DNA from: Odontocerum albicorne
Lineage: Eukaryota; Arthropoda; Insecta; Trichoptera; Odontoceridae
Length of the DNA: 64,000 nt
Assembly (NCBI GenBank): GCA_949825065.1
Contig: OX463849.1
Location: 43,869,307-43,933,306 of the forward strand
Direction: 5' to 3'
The notes beneath the pieces are model-generated. The model did no database searches. It had not been told where the DNA came from and saw nothing but the letters and a program-made list of their open reading frames with translations. This document shows positions 10,556 to 19,610 of the stretch, piece by piece (the stretch's first letter is position 1; each line of letters begins with the position of its first letter). Position numbers and translations under genes: made by a program.

Positions 10556-11010
10556 CAATGTTGTCAAGCCTTCACAGAGAGTAAAATAAAACAAAAGTGT
10601 AATATAATACACTTTAACACATTTTTCAAAAAAACAGTTTACAAATTGAACAAATATTTGATGATAGTGTTGATTCTTTACGCATAATAAAAATAAAACA
10701 AAAGTGTTGTACAATACACCTCACTATTTTTTAGATTCGTTTTACGTAATTTAAACCAAATTTTAAAACATTTGAAGATTGTGTTGACAACAAAGTGTAA
10801 TATAATGCACCTCAGTCTATTTTTAAAATGATCTGTTCTACAAATTGAATACAATTTTGAACCATTTAATGACAGACTCTTCACAAAGAATACAATGAAA
10901 CAAAAGTGTGATACAAAATACCTCACTTTATTTTTGAAAAGATTCGTTTTACAAATTGAACAACATTTCGAAACATTTGATGATAGTGTTGACTCCTCGC
11001 AGGGGCTACA
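10556..11010. repeat. degenerate tandem repeat, ~90-125 bp unit, ~4 copies
   Basis: The unit has AAACAAAAGTGTAATACAAT, ACACCTCACTTTATTTTTG, GATTCGTTTTACAAATTGAA and GATGATAGTGTTGAC. Copies begin near 10565, 10680, 10790 and 10875. The AAAAGTGTAATACAATA part equals the 3' tail of complete SINE1 copies (30145-30165), and the array follows a SINE1 end directly. A minus-strand open frame of 163 codons across it is a by-product of the repetition. Confidence 0.75.
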
Positions 11011-11023
11011 AAAAGCCATAGTT

Positions 11024-11125
11024 ACATGAAAGAATCGGGTTCTGTATGGCACACTTGTCGTGGCTGAGGGCGCCATTATTGCGGCGGTCCCATTACGGCG
11101 GGCAGCCGGCTCAAGAGGGTGTGGA
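11024..11125. other. short GC-rich block
   Basis: Around 11060-11110 the sequence (GAGGGCGCCATTATTGCGGC and GCGGGCAGCCGGCTC) is far richer in GC and CpG than its surroundings. No motif identified it. It may be part of a transposon not otherwise represented here. Confidence 0.3.
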
Positions 11126-11396
11126 GTCGGATTTTCTGATAAGGAGATTCTCAAATTATTTTTTATCAAGAATACCTGTTGAAAATTTCGTTATAATTTT
11201 TTCTTCTTTAATTACGTTATTAATAATACTAGGCAGTATGTTAACGCGTTATGAGTGAAATCAAAGGGACATTGAAAGAAGGGTAGCAACAGAAAACATA
11301 ATAAAGGAGCAGTTATAAATATTTTTTTCTTTGTGGAAAATAACACTGGAAATTTATGAGGATATTCACACAAAACAGGTAATTTATAAATAAAAC

Positions 11397-11782
11397 TGTG
11401 GCGACTATATGCGCGATCACTGAACCCACGAGACGACCTTTGCCCACCTTAACAATGCGAGACAAACAATGCCAAAGTCCACGCGATCGGACATTCAACT
11501 CACTACCAGTGAAGACCGCATTTTACGAGGAAAGGAGAGAGCGATACATCTTTCACGCTCTCTCTCAAAACAAAAGGATACCTACGCATCGACAATAAAC
11601 ATATTGTAAGCGCAAAGTCGAAACAGCGATATATCTCGTGCGCATTCCCGCACACGTTCAAAACAATATAAATACCGACGTTTGTCAATAAAATTCCTTT
11701 TTACATATTCCGATTTCGACAAGTTTTTATTTATCAACAATCATCCTCATCATCTCTCCTTTAAGGAACAGACGTTCCTAAA
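11397..11782 (+). mobile_element. solo LTR (copy 1), 4-bp TSD AAAC
   Basis: Begins TGTGGCGACTATATGCGCGA and ends AACAGACGTTCCTAAA. The flanks AAAC (11393-11396 and 11783-11786) are an exact 4-bp target duplication. It is homologous over its whole length to 32496-32851, sharing CACTGAACCC, an AATAAA signal before TTCC/ACCTCTTT, TTCCGATTTC and AATCATCCTCATCATCT. No internal retrotransposon genes lie on either side, so it is a solo LTR left by recombination, of a Ty3/gypsy-like element judging by the 4-bp duplication. The ends are TG..AA rather than TG..CA, so the boundary may be off by a few bases. Confidence 0.8.
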
Positions 11783-11984
11783 AAACCAACGATTAAAATC
11801 GCACTTACCAATATTCATCTCATAAACAGTCATGTTATGTCAGCAGGTCAAGATTATTTACAAGATAAAATACTACACTTGTTTCTCAATCAATCTAGCC
11901 ACCGTCTTCTTAAACGTTGACAGTGTTGATAATAGGTATGTTACCATAAAGAATGAGGAAATCATTGAGAAGCAAATTATCACT

Positions 11985-12110
11985 GTTACAGTTGAGGGAA
12001 TCATCCAAAAGGAAGGTCTCCTTATAAGGCTGACGGACCAAATAAAGGAGTTAACATGATCCTCTTTAAACACTGCATTCAACATGACCCAAGACGAGAA
12101 GGAAGGAGGT
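11985..12110 (+). pseudogene. LINE-B C-terminal relic
   Basis: Reads RLTDQIKELT, a stop, then SSLNTAFNM and TQDEKE. This matches the non-LTR retrotransposon C terminus of the form GRSPTRWTDQI..LTGSPL..A...AQDRE.WR. The same segment occurs at 56125-56300 (RWTDQI, ELTGSSLNIAF). The reverse transcriptase core is missing here. Confidence 0.65.
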
Positions 12111-12139
12111 ACATAAAAGTAACAACAATAATAATACAT

Positions 12140-12560
12140 AATTATGTGTTGCTACATATCTTGACATATGGAAGTTAAACTTAAAATTGACAAAAAATAA
12201 GAATAATACTAAAGAGATACGTGCAGTAAGAAAAAAATGTTGAGTGTCAATATATGAAAGAAGGTAGAATAAAGACATCAGAAATAAATGCATCGACAAA
12301 AAATATTTTTTAGGTAAGGAGCGATAAGATGGTTTGGACATGTGCGTGGAAGAGATAGACGAAAGAAATTGTAATTGTGCTAAGTGGATCAGATTTTGAA
12401 AGAACGTTGATTGAGAAGTATGAATAATAGAAGATTGTGCATGACGAATGTACGCACGAGGAAGAAGTGAAAGTTATGTGCTTGGATATAAAAAAGGAGG
12501 GAGATGTGCACTATCTGCTTCCCTCGCAAGGGACATGGCGTAATGATATGTATGTTTGCA
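12140..12560 (+). mobile_element. LINE-A 3' copy, 5'-truncated
   Basis: Contains GAIRWFGHVRGRDRRKK in one frame, a match to the VRWFGHVERM motif near the C terminus of this LINE type, and ends CTTCCCTCGCAAGGGACATG, GCGTAATGATATGTATGTTT, the family 3' terminus. Several stops and frameshifts separate the readable pieces. It lies between two LINE-B fragments (11985-12110 and 12640-12695), so it may have inserted into a LINE-B copy. Confidence 0.65.
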
Positions 12561-12639
12561 GTTTTAACGACTATATAATTCAGAAATCATCGATTATCGA
12601 AACACTTTCAACAGCATGTAAGAAATTCTCACATACTTA

Positions 12640-12695
12640 TGACGTGTTGCAAGAAAGGACAACGAAAACCTTGAGAAGCTGGTGATCATGGGTGC
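12640..12695 (+). mobile_element. LINE-B fragment
   Basis: ACCTTGAGAAGCTGGTGATC reads NLEKLVI, as at 56128 (GAGAAGTTGGTGATCACGG), the stretch just upstream of the GRSPTRW region. Out of order with 11985-12110, which lies upstream, so the LINE-B copy has been rearranged. Confidence 0.45.
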
Positions 12696-12994
12696 TGTTA
12701 TTTACAAAATTTTAATTGCAAATTTCATTTCCAACGTGCTGTATGTACAATATATTATTATGAAATATAACAGTTTAGCGCATTTTTAGACGTTATTTTA
12801 AGCTGGAATAAAATTAGTTGTTTTTTTTCAATACTAGATCCTTTTTTACTACCGCAAAGGTAAAAAAACGTGACAAACCAAAAAATATATAGTTTATGAA
12901 GACGATGCAATAAATAATCGTGTGTCCGATGTGGTTTAAAAAAAGATTTAATAGTGATACCATACATGAAAATATATAAATGTTTCCCCTTATA

Positions 12995-13115
12995 TGAAGA
13001 ATGCCACTGATGATGACCAAATCAAGGTTTTAATCGAGGATACCGAGGATACACGAGAGATTGCTAAGATGTTAAAAATGTCGAAAAGCATAACCTAAGA
13101 AAATCTGGTACAATT
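12995..13115 (+). pseudogene. mariner transposase relic, second helix-turn-helix
   Basis: One frame reads ATDDDQIKVLIEDTEDTREI and AKMLKMSKSIT before a stop. This fits the second HTH of mariner transposases (D..QIK.LIE.....TTREIAE.L..S.ST), which binds the inner part of the TIR. It is followed to about 13560 by sequence of similar length to the missing catalytic domain, but I cannot align it convincingly. No TIRs found. Non-functional. Confidence 0.55.
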
Positions 13116-13914
13116 TTGCGTTTATATCTAAAGATACGAAATTATTCTCCGAACAACCCAATACTTCACATAAAATGCTATAAATGGGTTGTATATATTA
13201 TGAATCAATGTTTAGCAGAGAGTCTTGCTTGAAGATTGGTAGTCGTATACTGTTTTGCAATTGCTCATTTCCTGGCAATTCGTGGTCTCATATCCCAGTT
13301 GCAGAAATATTATTTTAATTTCACGGTCATCAATTCCAAATTATTAATTGTATCTGCACATATGTTCTTACCCTCATGAGCCCCAGTTTGAGAAGGTTTA
13401 TCCCACTGGCTTGCACCGAACGGACATCTTGCGGTCATTTTTCTCAATTTACACTTTACGACATGACAAAGCGAATTTATGCTCGACTCACTTCCCTGGC
13501 TGACCCTATGTGCGGAATAACACAGTGGCCCGTTGGAGATTGAATCTTATCAAACGGCCCTTAAAAAACATTTTCAATGTTAGGTGAATTCAATGAATTC
13601 TTTTCCGATTTACCAATATTTTTTTCTTGTATTGTTATCAAATAATCCGACAGATAGGAAAGAAATATTCTTTATCGATTTGTACACCATACATTATGTT
13701 AAAATAATAATGATTTGCTACATAACAACCAAAATGTCCTGAATGTGACTTTGGCTGTCAAACGGATGTTATTTATGTTTTCTTTTAATATTCTAAACGT
13801 AAAGAAATACTTTCAAAATAAGTTTAATTTAAATATTGATATATTACTTTTTAATTGTATCTATGAGTATATGTTATTTATATACGTGGAGATATAAAAT
13901 TCATACATATTCTA
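13116..13914. other. possible mariner remainder, then AT-rich DNA
   Basis: 13116-13560 could be the decayed rest of the mariner relic. Beyond that the sequence is AT-rich, with a 60-codon frame (13715-13897) of no recognisable family. Confidence 0.35.
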
Positions 13915-14385
13915 CAAAAAAATAGATGCAAACATATCATCACGCCTGTCAGGGTAAGCAGAGAGAACAGAGCGCCAGACTTTCCTATCTCGACAAACAT
14001 TTTTCGCCTCTTGTATTTCTCTAACGTTTTACATTCCCTTTTTTTTTTAAATATCATACTCTTTATCCTACCATACTTTTCTTGGCCTTTTACTACCACG
14101 CCTTCCACTCATATCTGCATTGTATTTTTATTTTGTTAGTCTTTCTTCATTCTTTCACTCCACGTAAGCAAACAATCTCTGAATCTTTCTCAATATATCA
14201 GCATTAAGTTCACATTTATCCTTAAATCCGTATTTCGTTATACATTGCCATTCCATGAAGTATTCTCAGTGAACGCATTTCTACTGCATTTATGCTACTC
14301 CTTTCAGTCGTTTTCCACCCCGTCGTTACATTCCGATACATCAAAGCTGGTACTAAAACACTGTTGTTGATACTCATCTTAACAT
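13915..14385 (-). mobile_element. LINE-A 3' copy
   Basis: Minus-strand copy that begins at its 3' terminus (CTGACAGGCGTGATGATATG) and shares with 23445, 41283, 43866 and 53628 the blocks around CCAGACTTTCCTATCTCG, TCTCTAACGTTTTACATT, CATTCCATGAAGTATTCTCA and CATCAAAGCTGGTACTAAAA. The last encodes the family's VPTLMY region in better copies. Frames are broken throughout. Just beyond its end (14384-14441), ATTCCTGAAAACTGGACGAA is repeated twice in tandem. Confidence 0.75.
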
Positions 14386-14527
14386 TCCTGAAAACTGGAC
14401 GAAGTTATCAATATTAGATGAATTCCTGAAAACTGGACGAACTTTCTCAAAAGGGAACCTGAGGCTAACAAATAACCGGCTTAGCTTTTTAAATAAGTAA
14501 ACATTGACGTTTACGATCAATATTTAC

Positions 14528-14700
14528 TTATTTTAAAAACTCCGTAATCTTATTGGTAAGGCGTCTGTTTTCCAGCCCAGGGGTTACGGGTTTGATTACC
14601 ATTAGAGACCAGATTTTTTAAAAAGGTTAACAGTCTAGTTTTTCCAAAATAACCTCTTTGACACCTTTATGGCTATAAGTTCGACAGGTGGTACAGTATT
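14528..14700 (+). mobile_element. SINE1 copy
   Basis: Has CTCCGTAATCTTATTGGTAA (A-box region), GGGGTTACGGGTTTGATTAC (B box), CCAGATTTTTTAAAAAGG, then a diverged 3' half ending in GGTGGTACAGTATT. Both Pol III boxes are recognisable. Confidence 0.85.
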
Positions 14701-14764
14701 AAACGATAATATTTTTCCATAATAGACTGAGTTTGTTTTTTCTTTCTTTCAAAATAGCATTAAC

Positions 14765-15045
14765 TTAATTCTACCATACGTTCCTAGATCTTGCTCTACC
14801 AAGCATCCACTCACATTTGCACTTTATGTATTTTTTGTTAGTATTTTTTCAATCATTCGTTCTACATGCCCTGACCATTTCAGAGTCCTTTTTTCACCTT
14901 ACTCAAAGCCTTCGTCTAAAGTTTGCATTCATCCGAAATATCTTCGCTTCATGTTCTGTCATACATTATCATCTCCTGGTTTATTATTTCATTCTTTCCT
15001 ATGTTCACCTTTCACTTTCATACATCAACATTGGTAATAAAATAT
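14765..15045 (-). mobile_element. LINE-A fragment, internal part
   Basis: Shares CACTCACATTTGCACTTTAT, TCATTCGTTCTACATGCCC, CATTCATCC and CATACATCAACATTGGTAAT with the copies at 41283 and 23445. It lacks the 3' terminus present in those copies and lies 380 bp from the copy at 13915-14385, with a SINE1 between them. Confidence 0.7.
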
Positions 15046-15237
15046 TATTTTAGACTACAATTTTAATAGATTTTAAGTCTCCAAATCGAGTTTATATGTT
15101 TGAATAGTCCATTTGTTTCGTTCACTATCGCTATACGCAGGGTATCGGTAGGGTCATACAAGTATATTTAGTGGAAACATTGTGTTTTTTTTTAATCAAT
15201 AAAAATGTCTTTCAACCTTAAAGAATAGATTCCAGTC

Positions 15238-15432
15238 CGCTTACAATACTCGCAACCGCCGAACGGTAGTGCTACCAACCCGTTCAATGACGAACCACGA
15301 GTTTCATGCCTACTCTAGAGGTTCTTAGCCAAAAGGCTCGCTTAATGAAGACAAAGTCAATATTGTTTTCCGAACACGCTCTTCAGTATGTCCAAAACAC
15401 TTATTCGGACATATTGAAGAGTATTATACGAA
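15238..15432 (+). mobile_element. element X copy
   Basis: Blocks TTACAATACTCGCA, AGAGGTTCTTAGCC, AAGACAAAGTCAATATTGTT, CTCTTCAGTATGTCC and TTCGGACATATTGAAGAG occur in the family order. The last two form a hairpin. It runs directly into repeat Z. Confidence 0.65.
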
Positions 15433-15454
15433 AAAAAAACTTTTAAAGCCTGTT

Positions 15455-16135
15455 TAACCTGCAATTTTTAAAGCCTGCCTAGACGCCCAATTGTCAACTT
15501 GGCAACATCGCCGATCTTCTTCCTTTGTAAGAAGACAGACATTTAAATTATTTCCTTGCATCAGGGCGCGCCTCGGCTGCCCATGGATACAACCAAACTA
15601 TTGGACTACTCAATTTCTATCTGGTCATGGAAGCTTTAGTCTTGTTCCTTCATCCTTTGTAATTTTTGCGGCCATCTCGATCAATCTGCAGAGTACATTC
15701 TGTGGTACTGCGGTGAAAATCGAGTCAGTAATTTCTAAAAGGAACTAACTCCACTTAGCGTTACATCGGTTCATCTTCGGACCGATTGGCTACTCCTATC
15801 TAGTGGCGTAAAATGATAGTTTTGTTGCATTTGAAAATATTTATAAAAGTACTGGCAACTTGCAGGGCTGTTTGAACTCCAGAACTTAAGCCACTTTATA
15901 AGAAAAAAAATTGAGCTGCGAGTCATTTCCTTGTTCTCCTAATGCTGGACCACAAGTCCGTCGTCACTATTCTTTCTACGCTCAGGTGTGTCGCCATCAA
16001 AGAAGGAATCCTTATGGGCACTTCTTTCTTCGTCACTAAGTGACGTCGCGTTCATAAAAAAATAAATAAGATTTCTATCTTCTAGTATAGATTGCGCTGG
16101 ATGGGGACTTATTTTTTCCTCCATACCCCATCACG
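15455..16135 (-). repeat. repeat Z, copy 1 (unclassified)
   Basis: A diverged pair with 37130-37640. Shared landmarks in order: AAAGCCTGCCTAGACGCCCA, GACATTTAAA, TACATCGGTTCATCTTCGGA, GTACTGGCAACTTGC, GCTGTTTGAACTCCAGA and ATCTTCTAGTATAGATTGCG. On the minus strand both copies give short related peptides (SILEDRNLIYF against STLEDxNLLYF; QVASTFI in both; GDTPE...KNS against GGVTLEGEKNS), suggesting it once coded for protein, so the strand is set to minus on that evidence. I cannot name the family. A 61-codon open frame at 15939-16124 lies within it. Confidence 0.6.
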
Positions 16136-16715
16136 TTTGTCGAGGTGGCATCGAACTGAACTGAGCGATAAATAATCATTAACTAAATTATTTGTATGTG
16201 TTCGAGTCACAAAATATATTTCTTGATAAGTTTGATGCAAATATAGAGTGAATAATGCAGGCAGTCTAATTTTGTGATTTAAATAGTTCACGTCTGAAGA
16301 ATCAGGATGATTACGTTTATTCCGAATCCTGTTGCTTTCCGCCTGTCGAGCAAGCTTTGCGACGCAAAGCAGCCCGCTGCTAATCATAAAGGAAGGATGC
16401 TGTTCTCAAATTAGTTCTGGGCCAAATTGTAGTTCACACTGCTACTCGTAGCTATTCACTGTGCTCCAACCATGGTGATTATATCGGCAAACACTAACCT
16501 ATGTAATTTCAAAGTTCCTGTTTTGTTTCCTATGTGCTTTGTTCAACGTGTGTTTCACCCGATAATTCTGCATTTTCAACAAAGCAGTATTGTTCTAGCA
16601 CTTAATTTTCACAAGTCGGACTGGCCAATCCAAATATTTTTATAACAGTTTCTTTACATTTTATCACGTTTATTTATTTACTAGTTGCAACCCGTGATAT
16701 ATTCACGGAAGTAAA

Positions 16716-16763
16716 ACAAATTCTACATTTATGAAAATATATATTCATAAATGTAAAATTTGT
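16716..16763. repeat. inverted repeat, 20-bp arms, 8-nt loop
   Basis: ACAAATTCTACATTTATGAA faces TTCATAAATGTAAAATTTGT with one mismatch. Not tied to a recognised element; it could be a palindromic transposon end or a snap-back duplication. Confidence 0.8.
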
Positions 16764-17130
16764 TTATACGAGTATATATCATTTATGCATCGTCCCCTTT
16801 TACACCAGTTCAAAAATTGTTAGCAAGGTATTTAAAATTCGTTCAGTATCCCCACCGAGATTCAAATTTCGAATTACTTTCGGAGAGAATCCAAGTATTC
16901 GACAGCCGTACGGGTTTTGGCCTATTTATACTATGATTTATATGTATCATATCCAAATTGGTGACACGTAAATATTGAAGATCCAGATTAAACAATAACA
17001 ATGTTTTTTATAAGTTGTATTTCTCTCCATTTCATTAAGTATCAAACTCGTTTTTGTGTCATTCATATGTATGTATCCTTTAATATAGCGAATTGGTTAT
17101 TCGGACATAGTATGAAGACAGTTTATAATA

Positions 17131-17816
17131 TTGGGTGTTAACATAAGTTGTGTCCGTTTTTTTTTTCAAATTTAAAAATGAGCACCAAAAGTAAAACAAA
17201 ATGGTAAAGGTTATACGTCATTCGAAAGAAAATTTTCTGCTCTACAAGGTATTGTGTTTGCTTTTACGTTGTTACAATTGTCGAACGTTGATTTTGTTGT
17301 TTTCACTCAGAATATGTGGAAACCAAGCGCCGAACTTCTGGATTTTTCCCATTGATTTAAGATGGCGGTATATAGTCATGTGACTACAATTCATCTGCTC
17401 AGCCAATTCTACGGTGGTTTGAAAGGGATCTTCAAGAATAATATGGTTTAAGCGGTCCTCTTTTAGGTCTAAATTACCGTCTTTGAAACGCAAAACCATA
17501 GACGATCTGTCCTTTCATTCATAGCATCTTCACCGCACACTTAGCAAATATTGCGAGCAGCTTTGGCAGCTTTATTCCCTCGATTGAACGCTAAGAGAAG
17601 GAGGTGTCGAAAATGCTCACTTTCGTCTACTTGACGTTCCATTTTGAAGGCTTGTAATCAAATAAAATAATATATGTAATGTAAAAGCAAAAACAATATC
17701 TTGTAGAGCTGATAATTTTCTTTCGAATGACGTATAACCTTTACCATTTTGTTTTACTTTTGGTGCTCATTTTTAAATTTGAAAAAAAAACGGACATAAC
17801 ATATGTTAACACCTAA
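17131..17816 (-). mobile_element. internally deleted mariner element with ~118-bp TIRs
   Basis: The element starts TTGGGTGTTAACATAAGTTG and ends in the inverse of TTAGGTGTTAACATATGTTA, flanked by TA on both sides (17129-17130, 17817-17818), the normal Tc1/mariner target duplication. The terminal inverted repeats extend about 118 bp (17131-17248 against 17699-17816) at well over 90% identity by eye, much longer than the ~28 bp usual for mariner. It splits an X module precisely: GTTTATA on the left rejoins TACATTAACAACG on the right. The interior carries only the N-terminal part of a transposase gene on the minus strand, so it is non-autonomous. Confidence 0.9.
17272..17642 (-). pseudogene. mariner transposase, N-terminal DNA-binding part
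   Basis: From an ATG at 17642 the minus strand reads MERQVDESEHFRHLLLLAFN and RGNKAAKAARNIC, then an in-frame TAA, VCGEDAMNERTDR, a frameshift, and DPFQTTVELAEQMNCSH, HLKSMGKIQKFGAWFPH and LSENNK. These are the two helix-turn-helix units and the linker motif (GK..KFG.WVPHEL.E) of mariner transposases, which bind the TIRs. The gene stops being recognisable within ~10 residues after SENNK and runs into the inner end of the left TIR: the whole catalytic DDD domain has been deleted. Confidence 0.85.
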
Positions 17817-18158
17817 TACATTAACAACGTTTTACTTATCTTGTATTACTTTCCATTTATCAAGTATCAAACTCATTTTTGGTTCATTCATATCTTTAAA
17901 ATTCTTCAACATATCCGAATGGGTGATTCAGACTTATTGAAGAGCAAGTTCATACATTGACAAGATTGTATATAAGGTATATTATTCTCCATTTTATTAA
18001 GAATCAAACTCGCTATTGTTTCATATATCTGTATGGGATCTTTAAATATAGAGAATTGGTATTTCGGACATATTAAGAAGTAAGTTTATACATTGATGAT
18101 GTTTCGATTAAGCTGTATTTGTCTCCAATTTATCAAATATCAAACTCATCCTTCAACA

Positions 18159-18491
18159 AGTTGGGGGACATGACCGCGTGGTGAAGCTCTACATTTCAGT
18201 GCGAAAGCTCGCCTGTTTGAACCCCGCGCTGTGTGACCCCGAATGACAAAGACATTTTTATGCCTAGTATACGAAAGTACCTATGTATTTGTATCACTTC
18301 GGTGTGGCATCGAATCTAGTACAGCGGTGTTAACGGTGCGTTTGCGGGTGTGCGAATACCAATTCACTTAAAAATAAGAGAAAAGGAAAAATAAATAAAG
18401 CTCCACGACATAGCTTCGCTTTCTAACTGAATTGCCGTTGGAATAGCCAAGGTATCCTTGACTATGAGTTCCAGCAACGTTGATGACGGTT
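18159..18491 (+). mobile_element. SINE3-like tRNA-headed insertion
   Basis: The insertion splits an X module and is flanked by CTTCAACA at 18151-18158 and 18492-18499, a candidate 8-bp target duplication. Its head reads GACCGCGTGGTGAAGC (A-box-like) followed about 40 bp later by CTGTTTGAACCCCGCG (B box GTTTGAACC). There is an A-rich stretch at 18361-18400. The 3' end holds an imperfect hairpin (GCCGTTGGAATAGCCAAGG facing CCTTGACTATGAGTTCCAGC). Only one copy was seen, so family status is inference. Confidence 0.5.
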
Positions 18492-18964
18492 CTTCAACAT
18501 ATCCGAATCGGTAATTCGTACGTATTGAAGAGTGAGTTTATACATTGTCAACGTTTCGTATATGTATAAGTTGTATTACTTTACATTTGATTAAATATCA
18601 AAATCATTTTTGTTTCAATTATTTGTTTGGTATCTTTCAACATATCTGAATTGATTACTCAAGCGTATAGAAACGATAACTCTCCATTTTATCAAGTATC
18701 AAAATAATTATTGTTTCATTCCTTTGTTTGCAAACCTTGGTGATTCGAACATATTGAGGAGTGACCGGGAGACAATATTGATTTTAGACTCATTCATTTA
18801 GTCTTTGGGTTGAAAACCACTTGAGTAAGCACGAAACTCACGATTTTCATAATATGCTTAGGCAATACTGCTTTTGCACGTTAAAACGCACCAATACACA
18901 ACACATATCTAGCTCATGCGAGTATTGTTAGTGGATTATTTTTAAACTTGACTGGAACGCTTTT

Positions 18965-19030
18965 AGAGTTTTATTTTTTACCGAGTAACATCGGGAATCA
19001 AACCCAAAACCACTGAGTGGAAGTTTATGA
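18965..19030 (-). mobile_element. SINE1 head fragment, decayed
   Basis: The minus strand reads CAGTGGTTTTGGGTTTGATT and CCCGATGTTACTCGG, the B-box part of the SINE1 head. Starts beside the end of element X. Confidence 0.45.
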
Positions 19031-19287
19031 GGGGTAATGCTATGCAACATACTTTTTTTCTTGATTTGATTGATTTTTAGTTATGAAGAGACAAGTTCTG
19101 CATATCAAAACTCTCATAATTTTTATAGCATTTTGAACCAATTTTTTTTTTTGGTTTTTCAATAAATTTCTTTAAAACGACATATCTAAATCGTTAACAT
19201 TTTTAAAGGTTTTACTTGGAGGGTGATTCCATCCGATTTATTTTTGCTATCCCAGCTCTTAATAGTTACCTATCATATATTCACGGA

Positions 19288-19465
19288 ACACTCTTGGGAA
19301 CGCCTTATCATCCAACCAAGAGGCTGCAAGTTAATTCTCGTTGGTACCCACATTTTATTAAGTATTCTAGACTGGTTTTACCTTAAAGCCTCTTTAATAC
19401 CTTTCTGATTGGTTGATAGAGTTTATCACTCGCCTGGTTGTACTATATGCAACGAAATTCATAAA
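19288..19465 (+). mobile_element. SINE1 copy
   Basis: Includes ACGCCTTATCATCCAACCAA, GAGGCTGCAAGTTAATTCTC, GTTGGTACCCACATTT, TAGACTGGTTTTACCTTAAA, CTTTCTGATTGGTTG and CCTGGTTGTACTATATGCAA. The A-box end is missing but the rest is complete. Confidence 0.85.
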
Positions 19466-19497
19466 AAGCACTTTATAAATTCTTAGATATATTTTAA

Positions 19498-19610
19498 TTT
19501 AACGGTAGAACTCTTGTCCTCCACTCACAGACTTTCTGTTCAATTCTCGATGATGTCTAAAAATTATACCAGTCTATTTTCACTCCATTTGGAGACTTGA
19601 AAAAAATGAA
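19498..19610 (+). mobile_element. SINE1 copy, decayed
   Basis: CTGTTCAATTCTCGATG (B-box region) is followed by a ACCAGTCTATTTTCACTCC-like body stretch. It follows another SINE1 by about 30 bp in the same orientation. Confidence 0.5.

Larger units (their letters stand above)
16945..18945 (-). mobile_element. element X with tandem ~125-bp modules, interrupted
   Basis: From 18945 down to about 18735 the minus strand reads the X body (ACAATACTCGCATGAGCTAG, CTCAAGTGGTTTTCAACCC, CAATATTGTCTCC). Below it, to 16945, lie about seven diverged copies of a ~125-bp module with AACATATCCGAATTGGTGAT, TTCGGACATATTGAAGAG and TCCATTTTATTAAGTATCAA. A mariner (17131-17816) and a SINE3-like element (18159-18491) interrupt the array. 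Other X copies contain only one module, so the tandem expansion is particular to this copy. Confidence 0.65.

Noticed and set aside
10678..11169. 163-codon open frame on the minus strand
   Set aside because: It lies over a degenerate tandem repeat, and its Cys/Phe-rich peptide repeats with the DNA unit. No domain.
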